Positions 1 through 8,940 are shown, counted from the stretch's first letter. The stretch is 15,960 nucleotides of DNA from Brachionus koreanus (GCA_016987375.1 PJRA01000508.1:201870-217829); one strand, 5' to 3'. The notes: a model not told the origin generated them from the letters alone. Numbers and translations are program-made.

Positions 1-335
1 TAGCTTGAATGTTGCAAATTTCAGCATTGATCGTTTGATCACAAAGCTATTAATCAATCTTGAGTAAAATATCCAAATGTTTTTTCTCCACTGTTCGTTT
101 TTGCCATTGGTTCAACCAGGTTTGCACTATTCCTTAAATTGTAACTGATATTTCTCGAGTCATTTTTTAGAAATATATTTCTTAAATTCTCAGGCGAGTT
201 ATGAAAGAATAGAGACTTAAAAGAGAACGATAACATTTTTTCTAAAAATCTATGTTGAAAAGCATATAACCCATATTTTTCCAAAAAATTATTAACATCA
301 TTAAAGTTTTTCGATTCAAAGGACTTAGATGGAGC
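1..335 (-). mobile_element. Non-LTR retrotransposon, C-terminal end of the ORF2/reverse transcriptase polyprotein, decayed (copy A)
   Basis: Read on the minus strand from about 331 down, an open frame runs through FNDVNNFLEKYGLY, SFSFKSLFFHNSPENL and YNLRN to SGEKTFGYFTQD, then stops near 54. A neighbouring frame continues as RLINSFVIKRSMLKFATFK to the window edge. The order 'YNLRN ... K..SGEK.F.Y ... lin.fv ... FK' is what I know from the region after the reverse transcriptase domain in Jockey/CR1/RTE-like elements, where it usually reads YNLR...G..sF.Y.G..lWN.LP...k. It lacks an ATG, the RT catalytic domain is not in the window, and one frame break is visible, so it is a dead 3' fragment. 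The clade assignment is tentative. Confidence 0.6.
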
Positions 336-437
336 TAAGAAAGGTAAAAGATCTGGCTAAAGGTCTGGTTAAAAAAGGTCAATCAGAATTACTTAAAAAT
401 TCTGTAAATTAAGGCGCTATGAATTTTGGAACAGAAT

Positions 438-722
438 ACAAAATCAAAAATTTAAGATTAAAATAACTTTTTTTCTAAGAGTCTAAAAAACGCTGTGCAC
501 AAAATATTTGATACAATGTTAGTATCACCGAATTTTAGTCTGTACAAAAACTATACAATTTAATTTTAATAATTTTCTAGTGCATATCCTGTTTTGCACA
601 ATTGCAAAGTTTTTACACAGACTAAATTTGGGTGATACTAACATTGTATCAGATACATTTTGCACAACGATTTTTAGACTCTTAGAAAAAAAGTTACTTT
701 AATCTTAAAATTTTGATTTTGT
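438..722. mobile_element. Fold-back MITE-like element with ~120-bp inverted arms
   Basis: The left arm (about 438-559) and the reverse complement of the right arm (about 601-722) match over roughly 120 bp. I counted about 15-20 mismatches by eye, so identity is around 85-90%. Identical blocks include ACAAAATCAAAA at the tips, TTTTTCTAAGAGTCTAAAAA, and GATACAATGTTAGTATCACC. The loop between the arms is about 40 bp and holds no ORF. Long arms, a small loop and no coding capacity fit a non-autonomous fold-back or MITE. No clear target-site duplication is visible, although TA dinucleotides lie at or beside both tips, so the superfamily is not assigned. Confidence 0.8.
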
Positions 723-796
723 TAAAATAACTTTTTTTATTTTATTCAATGCCTTAAATTAACTGTTTAAATTATATCTGTATTTAAATTTTTGAG

Positions 797-1060
797 ATGG
801 ATCATTACTTGTGTGATGGAAAGTGGATCTATTTTCAAAAGTATGATAACATAAAAAGATGATGCTCTTAAAAAAGGTGATGTTGTGTGTTTACTAAGGA
901 TAATTCATTTTGAGTTAGTGACAAGCGGTTGTATAATAAATGCAGAACTTTATTTTAAACAATTAGTACGAATGAATGCTTCACTTGAAGAAAAATATCC
1001 ATCATTGATTAACTGAAAGCTAGGTTTGTTTTTCAAGATCTCACACGGGCAAAAGAACAA
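797..1060 (+). pseudogene. Mariner-like transposase fragment (central catalytic region), broken
   Basis: Pieces of a mariner transposase appear in shifting frames. GKWIYFQKYDNIKR near 820-860 corresponds to the family motif (G)DEKWI.Y around the first catalytic Asp. KKVMLCVY near 875-895 follows. IIHFELV.SG..INAELYFKQL and RMNASLEEKYPSLIN run to a TGA near 1014, where the family normally has NRKGV. FQD near 1035 looks like the start of the (Q)DNARPHT block, with bases missing. At least two frame changes and two stops make it non-functional. It ends about 100 bp before the polybromo start, so that gene's 5' flank is partly transposon-derived. Recognition is from memory of the mariner family, not from a search. 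Confidence 0.72.
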
Positions 1061-1160
1061 AAGAAAAAACAGAAAAAAATTTATTCTTAAGACAAAAAAT
1101 ATGTCGATTCAAAATTTAAATTTTTTGATAGTCAAATAAGAAACGAATTAATTAATATAT

Positions 1161-4100
1161 ATGGATCAATTTGAGACGTTAAATCAAAAAATGCCTGCAA
1201 AACGTGCCAAAATCTCTGATGCTGACAAACCACAAGAGTCAGAAGAGCCAGAAATCAGCAGTCTTGCTTCTACGCGTAGCAAGCGAATACGTCAATCAAT
1301 AAAGAATGAAGCAGCACCTACAGAACCAAAACAATCGCCAGGCAGCGATCGTCAAACAAGAAATAAGCCCAAAATCGAAGAATCTCAATACTACGAGGAC
1401 TTGTTTGACATAATATGTTCTTATCAAGACGAAAATCAGCGCTATTTAGCCAACATATTCTACGTTTTACCATCTAAAAAAGACTATCCAGACTATTACG
1501 AACTAATCACCAAGCCTATTGATCTGAACATAATTGCCAAAAATATTCTTGCAAACAAGTACAAATCTTTGAGACAATTGGACTCGGACTTGACTTTGAT
1601 GTTCGACAATGCCAAGCGTTACAATGATCCAAAGTCAATTATTTACAAAGATGCGTGTAAATTACGCAAATTACTCAAAGAAACAGTCAAAGAACTTGGC
1701 GACTTGCAGCTAAGACACAAATTGTACGATTCGAAAAAGAATCGTGACAAAAAAATCAAGCTACTGCAAGAAATAAGCGAAATGACTGGCGAAGAATTGA
1801 TGGAAACAGAGAAGCCAAGTGAGGAGCATTTTCACGAAGGTTCTGAGTCTGACGAGAGTGAGGTCGAAGGCGAAGAAAGCGAACACACTGGCAAGCATAA
1901 CCAACAGTTGATTTCTTCCATGTGGAGTCTGTTCGACCATATTAAAGAGTTCAAGTATCAAAACGAGCAAATAATTGAGCCTTTTCTCAAGCTTCCGCCC
2001 AAGCGCATGTACCCTGACTATTACGAAGAAATAAAAAATCCTGTTGCCATGAATTTAATAAAGAAAAAACTCAACAAACGATTGTACAAATCGTTTAGAG
2101 ATTTGGTCGAAGACTTTGAGACAATGTTCAAAAATGCCATGAGCTATAACATTGAGCAAAGTGTAATACATCAAAATGCAAAGAGATTTCTTGGCCTAAT
2201 AAAATCCAAAGTAAAAGAAATCGAGACACAAAAAACAGACATTTATCAGCAAAAAATAAATCTAGCCTCGCCATCAACTCCAACTAGATCAAAAAAATCT
2301 AAAATTGAAAAAATAAAATTCAATGATGCAAAAGATAATTTCACTTATTTGTATAATCACATAAATGAGTTTAAAATTGATGACAGAGAATTGGCACCAC
2401 CATTTCGTCATTTACCTTCGAAAATCGAATATCCGGACTACTATAACATAATTAAAAAGCCAATAGACATGATCAAAATATTGTCGAAAATAACAAATCA
2501 ATTGTATCAATCAATTGAGGACATGTGCGCTGATTTTTGTCTTATGTTTGAAAATGCATGTGTTTACAACGAGCCTAGCTCTGTGCTATACAAAGATGCT
2601 TTGACACTTCAGCGAGAATTGTTTGTAAAGCGTGACGAGATACTTGAGGACCACGACGAACCGTCTTTGGACCCACAAAACCAAGTCAATCAGCTCATAA
2701 GACAATTATTCGACTCGGTAGCAAATTGTCAAGATTCAGAAGGCCGTAATTTGTCTGATTCGTTTGTGTCTTGGTACAAACAAGCTCTTGACTCCGAACA
2801 AGCAATATTCACTCTAAAACAAATAAATGACACAATCAGCAATTACACTCGCATGGATCTGTTTCAGCATCACATGTTCCAGCTGTTTAACCAAGTAAGA
2901 CTCAAAATGCATCCCATGTCTCAAACAGTTGTCGATGTTGCTCAAATGCAAAAACTTTTTTGTCTCAAAAGAGACGAATTGTGCAGAAATGGCGAAGTTT
3001 TGCTAACAAATGCACTTAGTTCTAAACATGCTAGTCCAGATGGTCAATTTAGTGAAAGCGATGCGCTGTCAATTGAATCAAATTATCGTTCACTTGAAAG
3101 TCAACTTGAATCCGATCAAACAGGAACACAAAAAAATCTCAAATTTTATTCAGGTGCTTTCTATTTTATTGGAAAAAAATTGTACTGTATTTTAAAGCAA
3201 AATAGCACCGGTTCAAAGCTTTTAGCTCAACAATACTTTACCTTGAAAGATAGTGACTTTTTCAAGCATGTTAAAGTGCATGAAAACGAAGTATTCAAGA
3301 CCGATCTATTTGAAATTATTAATGTGGACGACATTGATTGTGCACGGCCTTGCTATGTAACAAGCGTCAAAGATTATGTTCAATACGAGCTTGACTTTTC
3401 TGCTGCTCAAGCAGCACAAGAAGGCATAATTGAAATCGATCAAAAGGACGTTTTTGTTTGCGAGTCATTGTTCAATAGTAGACATGGATTTGTGCGTAGA
3501 CTGATGCACAAAAAGTGGTGTCCATTGCAGTTTTTAGGAAGCAGTAGCGTTGAGCTAAAATATAATTTTACGCTTAAGAAACGAGACAACACACTCAAAG
3601 TGCAGCGTAAATGGTTAGATGAAGTCTATGTGAGAAATTTGATTACACAAATTGAGTCAAAAGAGACGCTTAAATTTGCCGATTTGCCCAGAGAAACAGT
3701 TCAATTCGACACATTGCCGTCTAGCTTTAAACTAGACGAAGAGGCGCCCGACACCGAGGACAATGAGCTTGTTAAATCGGCCAAATACTTTGAACAAATA
3801 GTGACTGGGGATAAGTTGTTTAAGCTGGGAGATTATGTTTACATAAAGCATAGACAATTGCATGCTAATCAGCTAGACGGTGGCAAAAAACCGCTGATAT
3901 TTCGCATCGACCGAATATGGTCGGTCAGTTTGGCAGAGTTTAGTTTTAAAGGCGCTGTCTTTTTGCGCTCAACCGATGTGCCGCATGAGCCAACGCGTCT
4001 GTTCTATCCAAACGAAGTGTTCAGAGAAATATCACGTGACTTGACCATAAGTTTGGACCAAGTGTTGGACGCGCCTAAATGCGTTGTAATGAGCCCCAAA

Positions 4101-5243
4101 GCCTATACAGCCTCGCGACTTACAAATATTAGAGAAGAGGACATTTTCATATGCGAGTCCAAGTACTGTTTGGCCAACAAGACCTTTAGAAAATTTGCCA
4201 AAAGCTTGCCTAAATTCGAACTCTCTCTGCAATGTTTGGAAGACGAAATTTTTTTTCTATCCAAAGAGCTTGCGCTACGCAAACACATATCGCCTTTGCT
4301 TATGCAATTGAGCATTGACTACGAGCAAAGCTCGGTCGACTATTTGAAAGTTTTCAATTTGGACGAAGAAGAAGAGTGGACCGAGCCGGTCAAAGAAGAC
4401 GAAAATTCCAATCACTCGATTGGTGAGCCTGACGTGAACAAAACGGAGGCTAGTGCGAAAAAAATTCGCGTCAAACGCGTAAAAAAGTCCGGTTTTCAGT
4501 TGTTTTCGCGCGAAGTTCGTAAAGCTGCCCGCGATACACAAACCTCGCTTAGTTTCACTGACATGAGCAAAGAAGTTGGAGCAAGATGGAAAGCGTTGAG
4601 CGATAAAGAAAGACAAGTGTATGAGGAGAGAGCAGCGGTCGAAAACGAAAAATTACAGAACATTGTCCAAGCGCCCGTTCAGCCTCACAGTCAGCCACAA
4701 GCTCAGCCAGCGCCTGTGCCCGTTGCTCCATCTGCGCCTCAAATAGCCGTGCCAGTAGCCCAAATTGTACAAACAAGTCAACCAGCAGTTCAACCAGCAG
4801 TTCAACCAGCACAAATGAGCATGGCTGAACCAGTTAGAGCGGTTGACACGCCAAGACAAGTAATGCATCGCGACGCTTACATAAAATACATAGCCAATTT
4901 GAGAAAAGCCCAACAACTTAATCAAGCTGGCGCTCTTAATAATCCAATGGCGAATATTTCACTGGTACGCAATTCGGACTGGTACAATGGAATTGATGTG
5001 ACTGGATCTAGAATTAAAGAGAGCAGGATTCAAAATTTGCCAACACACTGGATTGACAATGCCAAGTCAAACGATGTGCTGCAGAATTTGTTATCGCTTC
5101 GATACTATTTAATTCAGGATGCTGTAACAATTAACAGAGAATTAGTGGATGACGATGGGGCCGAGAAAACACAAGATGAAAGTGTGGAAAACATGGATAC
5201 TAATGATCACAACGACCAGCCTGTAACGTTAACTGTACTTTAA
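1161..5243 (+). CDS. PBRM1: Polybromo (PBRM1/BAF180-like) subunit of the PBAF SWI/SNF chromatin remodeller, 1360 aa, single exon
   Basis: This nuclear chromatin-targeting subunit of PBAF reads acetylated histones. Domains in order: an N-terminal basic tail; bromodomain 1 (about 75-180, PDYYELI, acetyl-lysine Asn N155); an acidic linker; bromodomain 2 (about 250-355, PDYYEEI, N330); bromodomain 3 (about 390-495, PDYYNII, N470); a degenerate fourth bromodomain (about 510-620) without PDYY or the YN pair; BAH 1 (about 660-785); BAH 2 (about 885-1020); an HMG box (about 1100-1163, FQLFSRE...RWKALSDKERQVYEE); a Q/P/A-rich linker; and a conserved C-terminal block (YIKYIANL, LPTHWID, NLLSLRYYLIQDA.TI). 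Vertebrate PBRM1 has six bromodomains and about 1600-1690 residues. By linker similarity, bromodomains 3 and 4 here match vertebrate 5 and 6, so two have been lost or never gained. No intron interrupts 4 kb. The first ATG in a long open frame was taken as the start. Confidence 0.95.
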   Translation: MDQFETLNQKMPAKRAKISDADKPQESEEPEISSLASTRSKRIRQSIKNEAAPTEPKQSPGSDRQTRNKPKIEESQYYEDLFDIICSYQDENQRYLANIFYVLPSKKDYPDYYELITKPIDLNIIAKNILANKYKSLRQLDSDLTLMFDNAKRYNDPKSIIYKDACKLRKLLKETVKELGDLQLRHKLYDSKKNRDKKIKLLQEISEMTGEELMETEKPSEEHFHEGSESDESEVEGEESEHTGKHNQQLISSMWSLFDHIKEFKYQNEQIIEPFLKLPPKRMYPDYYEEIKNPVAMNLIKKKLNKRLYKSFRDLVEDFETMFKNAMSYNIEQSVIHQNAKRFLGLIKSKVKEIETQKTDIYQQKINLASPSTPTRSKKSKIEKIKFNDAKDNFTYLYNHINEFKIDDRELAPPFRHLPSKIEYPDYYNIIKKPIDMIKILSKITNQLYQSIEDMCADFCLMFENACVYNEPSSVLYKDALTLQRELFVKRDEILEDHDEPSLDPQNQVNQLIRQLFDSVANCQDSEGRNLSDSFVSWYKQALDSEQAIFTLKQINDTISNYTRMDLFQHHMFQLFNQVRLKMHPMSQTVVDVAQMQKLFCLKRDELCRNGEVLLTNALSSKHASPDGQFSESDALSIESNYRSLESQLESDQTGTQKNLKFYSGAFYFIGKKLYCILKQNSTGSKLLAQQYFTLKDSDFFKHVKVHENEVFKTDLFEIINVDDIDCARPCYVTSVKDYVQYELDFSAAQAAQEGIIEIDQKDVFVCESLFNSRHGFVRRLMHKKWCPLQFLGSSSVELKYNFTLKKRDNTLKVQRKWLDEVYVRNLITQIESKETLKFADLPRETVQFDTLPSSFKLDEEAPDTEDNELVKSAKYFEQIVTGDKLFKLGDYVYIKHRQLHANQLDGGKKPLIFRIDRIWSVSLAEFSFKGAVFLRSTDVPHEPTRLFYPNEVFREISRDLTISLDQVLDAPKCVVMSPKAYTASRLTNIREEDIFICESKYCLANKTFRKFAKSLPKFELSLQCLEDEIFFLSKELALRKHISPLLMQLSIDYEQSSVDYLKVFNLDEEEEWTEPVKEDENSNHSIGEPDVNKTEASAKKIRVKRVKKSGFQLFSREVRKAARDTQTSLSFTDMSKEVGARWKALSDKERQVYEERAAVENEKLQNIVQAPVQPHSQPQAQPAPVPVAPSAPQIAVPVAQIVQTSQPAVQPAVQPAQMSMAEPVRAVDTPRQVMHRDAYIKYIANLRKAQQLNQAGALNNPMANISLVRNSDWYNGIDVTGSRIKESRIQNLPTHWIDNAKSNDVLQNLLSLRYYLIQDAVTINRELVDDDGAEKTQDESVENMDTNDHNDQPVTLTVL
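4776..4811 (+). repeat. 12-bp tandem repeat (three units) in polybromo coding sequence
   Basis: Three in-frame 12-base units encode (S/V)QPA. The last two units are identical and the first differs by two bases. They lie in the low-complexity Q/P/A/V-rich linker between the HMG box and the conserved C-terminal block of polybromo. This probably reflects replication slippage in a disordered linker. Confidence 0.85.
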
Positions 5244-5328
5244 TATTTTTTAAAATGATATTGTAAATGATTGAAGAATTTCAAATAGTGTTTAATTTCT
5301 ATGTTTTTTATTTAGTTAAAATTAAAAG

Positions 5329-5334
5329 AATAAA
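5329..5334 (+). promoter_or_regulatory. Polyadenylation signal AATAAA for polybromo
   Basis: AATAAA lies 86 bases after the polybromo stop codon, a normal distance for a short 3' UTR. In DNA this AT-rich a hexamer can occur by chance, so the position is the main support. Confidence 0.5.
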
Positions 5335-5639
5335 AATATTAAATCTAAATCATAAAAATTTTCTTAAATAGAATCATATTTTTGACTTGTTTAAAAAATA
5401 TTTAAGTCATAAGCTTGTAAATGATTTATTTTATGAACAAACTATAAATTGTCTTAATGGATGTTTAAGATATTTTCGGAACCTTTTAGTCTAATAAGGG
5501 ATTTTTGCTTATTTTTTTCATAGCTAATTTTATTATTTTAATAATCAAAAAGATTTTTAAAAAAAATTTTATGACTATTATAATTTTATTGACATTATAG
5601 ATAAAAAAATTGTAATTTAGTTATTAATTTATGTCCTAT

Positions 5640-6060
5640 TTGCTGCCATGTTGTCTATATCTGTTTATACATAGTTTCACACAAGATTTTTGAACCTATC
5701 TTTATGATCTGACTCGAATATGACTGATGAAGATCTTGTTTCAACCTTGAATTTAAAATCTATTGTGAAATGGCAAACAAAAGAATCTGTAAAACCAACA
5801 AATAAAGATAATAAATAAAGATATTGAAAGATCTTTTCTCCACTTCTTGATTTGACCATTGTTACATTTAAGTTATTGGTGTCCTTAAAGTATAATTCAA
5901 ATTCTTTGGTTCATTTTTCTTTAGTTTTTCTTTTAAATTAAGGAGTTAATTGTAATCTAAGAGAAATTTGTAGGAGAAAGTTAGCATTCTTTCTTTTCTT
6001 TTCAAAAATTCTACAAAGAATGACCAGTTTTTTTTGCTTAAAAAATGCTATAACTTCAGA
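5640..6060 (-). mobile_element. Second non-LTR retrotransposon 3' end (copy B), decayed
   Basis: On the minus strand, fragments in changing frames parallel copy A at 1-335. MLTFSYKFLL and LKKNEPKNLNYTLR (about 5980-5885) match MLSFSFKSLF and LKNDSRNISYNLR of copy A. KSRSGEKIFQYL (about 5855-5820) matches KTNSGEKTFGYF. TDSFVCHFTIDFKFK follows, where copy A has LINSFVIKRS. Stops (one TAA within the first block, another after NYTLRTPIT) and frame changes show it is dead. It is probably an older or more diverged relative of copy A and lies in the same orientation. Confidence 0.55.
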
Positions 6061-6234
6061 ACAGCATAAATCTGTTTGATGTTACATAAGAATTTTCTAA
6101 CAGATTTTTTTTTTGATGATTTAATATTTTATTTTAAAATAAAAAAATATTACCTAAACAATTTATTAAATTTTATTTGCGTTCAAATTTTCAAAAAAAT
6201 TTTCATCTAAAAAAAAGGCATTTTACTAAATAAA

Positions 6235-6352
6235 AACATGTGTGAGTTTTTGGGCTCCAAAAGCCATGAATGGTACAAGAAAGGAATCGAACTACTTGCT
6301 GATAGATAGATGTCTAAAGATTAAAGAACATAATGGTTTACATTTTGAAAAT
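6235..6352 (+). pseudogene. Mariner-like transposase C-terminal scrap
   Basis: In one frame the sequence reads EFLGSKSHEWYKKGIELLADR then TAG, and a shifted frame continues RCLKIKEHNGLHFEN then TAG. This is the pattern I know from the extreme C terminus of mariner transposases (FF.SK...FY..GI..L..RW.kci...G.Yfe). The TAG stands where the family has the Trp of 'RW', and one frame shift follows it. Upstream of 6235 I see no recognisable transposase, so this is an isolated tail fragment. Confidence 0.65.
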
Positions 6353-7514
6353 TAGCTGACTATTGCTTTTGTTTATTTATAAATGAAAATAAGTTTTAAA
6401 AATACAAAAAAAAAATTTTTACTTACCTTAATAAACTTGAATAAATATCTAAAATTTTTGTTGTTACCTTGGTGTGTGAACTAAGATTTTTGTGAGGTTC
6501 TAGACTTCAGATCACACATAAAAATCAGAGGAGAAAAAAAAATGAGACTTAATGTCATAAAATCACTAACTTTTTTTTAAAATTTCAAAAAAAATCTTAA
6601 AAATTGAATTAGTTTTGCATTTCTTGAGGGAAGCGGCTGAAATTTTGAGATTTTATACATTTTTTTACGAGCTTTCAGAACTTCTGTTTAGCTAATATAG
6701 TTGTATGGTGGAAATAGGGTCTAAATGTCAAACTGAACCTCGAAGTTTTCAAATAGAGTATTTTAGCTTTTTCATTTGTAAGAGCTTTCAAATATATAAC
6801 CAAGTCAAATCGACAATTGAGCAATATTTTTTAGCTCTTTAATTAACTATCGAACACCATAAAGTTATTATGATTCTGAGATATTAGACTTCAAGTTCAA
6901 CACACGTTTGAAAAGTGTCTAACTTTACCTATTATTTTCCAAAGGTACGGAATTTTTAAAAATAATAAAACTTGGTGATTTTACGTATTTTAAAGTCTAT
7001 TTTAATTCTATGATATTTATTGAGTTAAATTCCTTGATTAAAAAAAATCAATTTTGGGGTGGTTCATGTTTTTTGAAATAATTTGGTGAGTGTGCAAGTT
7101 AATTTTGAAAAAAAGCATTCGGGTGCTTAATTTTTTAAGATTGTTTTGTTGAAAATTTAAGCATTTAAGATAAAAGAAGAAAAATTAAAAATTACCACTC
7201 AATTAAAAGAGCAGAAACAGGAAAATTTTTTGACATACAATTGGTTTTGGCCAGAATGTTAATTTTCAAAATACACTTAGATGTGATTTTTTTAGGTATC
7301 CATTAAAAGAAATATTTTTCAAGAGCTAAACTTAAGGAAAAAAATTATTTTCAAAAAATATCGTGAAAAAGTTAAAAGACGTGTTGAATAAAGCTCCTTA
7401 GCAGACTTGTTTTAAGTCACAAGTCTAAAGTCAAGTCAAGTCATAACTTTAGCTTCAAAATAGTGACTTGACGCGTGGCATTACAAGTGTACAATAGAAT
7501 ATTAACCCTGGTCT
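6353..7514. other. Gene-free AT-rich interval
   Basis: There is no credible ORF, tRNA or rRNA here. The stretch is AT-rich with many homopolymer runs. Phrases such as GAGCTTTCA recur (about 6669 and 6782), which may mark unrecognised repeat DNA. A cluster of AAGTCAAGTC-like words occurs at about 7431-7475, with GTCAAGTCA and TGACTTGAC facing each other as a 9-bp inverted repeat. Confidence 0.5.
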
Positions 7515-7570
7515 GTTTCTGCTTCAAGATATTTACTTAGTTGCTTATGTTCTAGGCATATTTCTTCCGG
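7515..7570 (+). pseudogene. Stray duplicated fragment of RER1 coding sequence
   Basis: Bases 7538-7563 are identical over 26 bases to 8488-8513 inside the RER1 gene 950 bp downstream, and similarity continues for about 17 bases upstream (12 of 17 match). In the RER1 frame the fragment reads LLQDIYLVAYVLGIF, against LQGFYIVAYVLGIF at residues 57-70 of RER1. The flanks on either side do not resemble RER1. It is either the remnant of a second, mostly lost RER1 copy or a small captured duplication. Confidence 0.65.
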
Positions 7571-8290
7571 TGTTTCGAGGAAATATTTTTTCTAGTTCAA
7601 TTATTTTTTAATTTTTAGCAAATAAAAAAAATGTTAACATTATAAAAAATTTTTATTTTCAACTTTACTATTCAATAAATTTATTCAAAATTCTAAATTT
7701 CAAAAATAAATATCAAAAAAATAAATTTAGTATTTTTGTGCTTATTTTTATCAGCCGATTTAAAATGTCTTAATTTCTCAGACAAAAAATTTTCGTATTT
7801 CATCAAATACAAGTAACCACACATAGAAGAAAGTCGGTAGTATTTTAGTCAAAAATTTCTCTTTACTGAATTGTTTTTCTCAAAAAAATATCACTGGTTT
7901 AAAAAAAATTTACCAGCCGTTTGCCTTGTAAAACATGAATTTTCTTGTTTACATTAAAAGAAAAAATATATTAATTTTATTTAAATCACTTTTTTAGACT
8001 AAAATATTTTCGAATAGAAGAAATACTTTGATTAGTCAACTTTTTTTTATTTGATGAAATAGGGTAATTTTTGTCCGAAAAAATAGGAATTTTTAATACT
8101 TAGTTGTTTTACTTATAATAATTAAATAAATTGAAAAAAATACAGATAAAAAGGAAACATATATTTGCTTTTAATTTAAAAATAATGATGATGTTTCAAA
8201 GAACAAAATTCTAAATCAAGAATAAAAAATTGCATTTTTTTTCTTATTCATTTTTTTTAATACTAATTCATAATTTACTTGTTTTATCTG
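7571..8290. other. AT-rich 5' flank of RER1 containing an inverted-repeat pair
   Basis: No credible gene was found. GACAAAAAATTTTCGTATTT followed by CATCAAATA (7781-7809) is mirrored by the reverse complement of 8048-8075, with about 24 of 28 positions matching after one gap. The word TATTTTAGTC also recurs inside both arms. The enclosed segment is about 295 bp and non-coding, so it could be an old MITE. No target duplication is visible. Confidence 0.45.
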
Positions 8291-8293
8291 TAG
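8285..8293 (+). promoter_or_regulatory. Possible 3' splice acceptor just upstream of the RER1 start
   Basis: TATCTGTAG ends ten bases before the RER1 ATG and follows a T-rich tract, which is the form of a 3' splice site. It could end a 5'-UTR intron or accept a trans-spliced leader. Nothing in the window shows which, and it could also be chance in T-rich DNA. Confidence 0.35.
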
Positions 8294-8303
8294 ACCGAAT
8301 AAG

Positions 8304-8882
8304 ATGGATGTAGACGGGTCGACCAATTCATCAGACAACTTTATATCTCGTATATATCAGCGATATTGTTTTCATAGTCAGCGCATACTTGACAAAGTAT
8401 CGCCATTCAATCTACTTCGATGGATTGTCAATTTTTTTCTTTTAATTTTTTTTATGTATAGAGTAGTAAGCCTACAAGGTTTTTACATAGTTGCTTATGT
8501 TCTAGGCATATTTTTATTAAATCAATTTATTCTATTCCTCACTCCAGCAGTTGTCGACGATTTAGAGGAAGATGATGACGAACCAGGTTTACCCACGCGG
8601 TCTAGCGACGAGTTTCGTCCATTTATGCGTCGTTTGCCCGAATTTAAATTTTGGTACACTACTTACAAATCACTGGTGATATCCATAATATGCACATTTT
8701 TCAGCATGTTCGATATTCCTGTCTTCTGGCCCATACTCGTCATGTACTTTATCACTCTATTTGTGGTTACCATGAAACGTCAAATCAAACACATGATAAA
8801 ACACCGATATGTTCCATTCTCATATGGCAAAGTAAGATATCAGGGAAAGCCTGAATCTCCAGGAACCAAAACGAGCAAATAA
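8304..8882 (+). CDS. RER1: RER1 family Golgi-to-ER retrieval receptor, 192 aa
   Basis: RER1 is a four-span membrane protein of the early Golgi that binds transmembrane segments of escaped ER residents and unassembled subunits and returns them in COPI vesicles. Length fits the family (about 190-200 aa). Hydrophobic segments lie at about 38-56, 58-82, 121-140 and 143-160. Family landmarks are plain: LQGFYIVAYVLGIF (57-70), FLTPAVVDD, an acidic stretch followed by PGLPTRSSDEFRPFMRRLPE, FKFW, FDIPVFWPILVMYFI, and the very conserved MKRQIKHMIKHRYVPFSYGK. A lysine-rich tail (KTSK) ends the protein. There is no intron within the coding region. It is followed by FEN1 about 210 bp downstream on the same strand. 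The identification is secure. Confidence 0.97.
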   Translation: MDVDGSTNSSDNFISRIYQRYCFHSQRILDKVSPFNLLRWIVNFFLLIFFMYRVVSLQGFYIVAYVLGIFLLNQFILFLTPAVVDDLEEDDDEPGLPTRSSDEFRPFMRRLPEFKFWYTTYKSLVISIICTFFSMFDIPVFWPILVMYFITLFVVTMKRQIKHMIKHRYVPFSYGKVRYQGKPESPGTKTSK

Positions 8883-8934
8883 TTTATTTTAAATTATTAA
8901 ATCAATTGCTTTTTTATTTTTTTTAACATTTAAA

Positions 8935-8940
8935 AATAAA
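8935..8940 (+). promoter_or_regulatory. Polyadenylation signal AATAAA for RER1
   Basis: AATAAA lies 53 bases after the RER1 stop codon and before the FEN1 upstream region, consistent with a very short 3' UTR in a compact cluster. Confidence 0.5.

Noticed and set aside
4275..4616. A 113-codon open frame antisense to polybromo, and several shorter antisense frames at 1761-1970 and 4032-4925
   Set aside because: They are frame shadows of a strongly coding plus-strand gene, with no start context or recognisable domain.
8651..8854. A 67-codon frame overlapping RER1
   Set aside because: It is a shifted frame inside a certain RER1 coding sequence.
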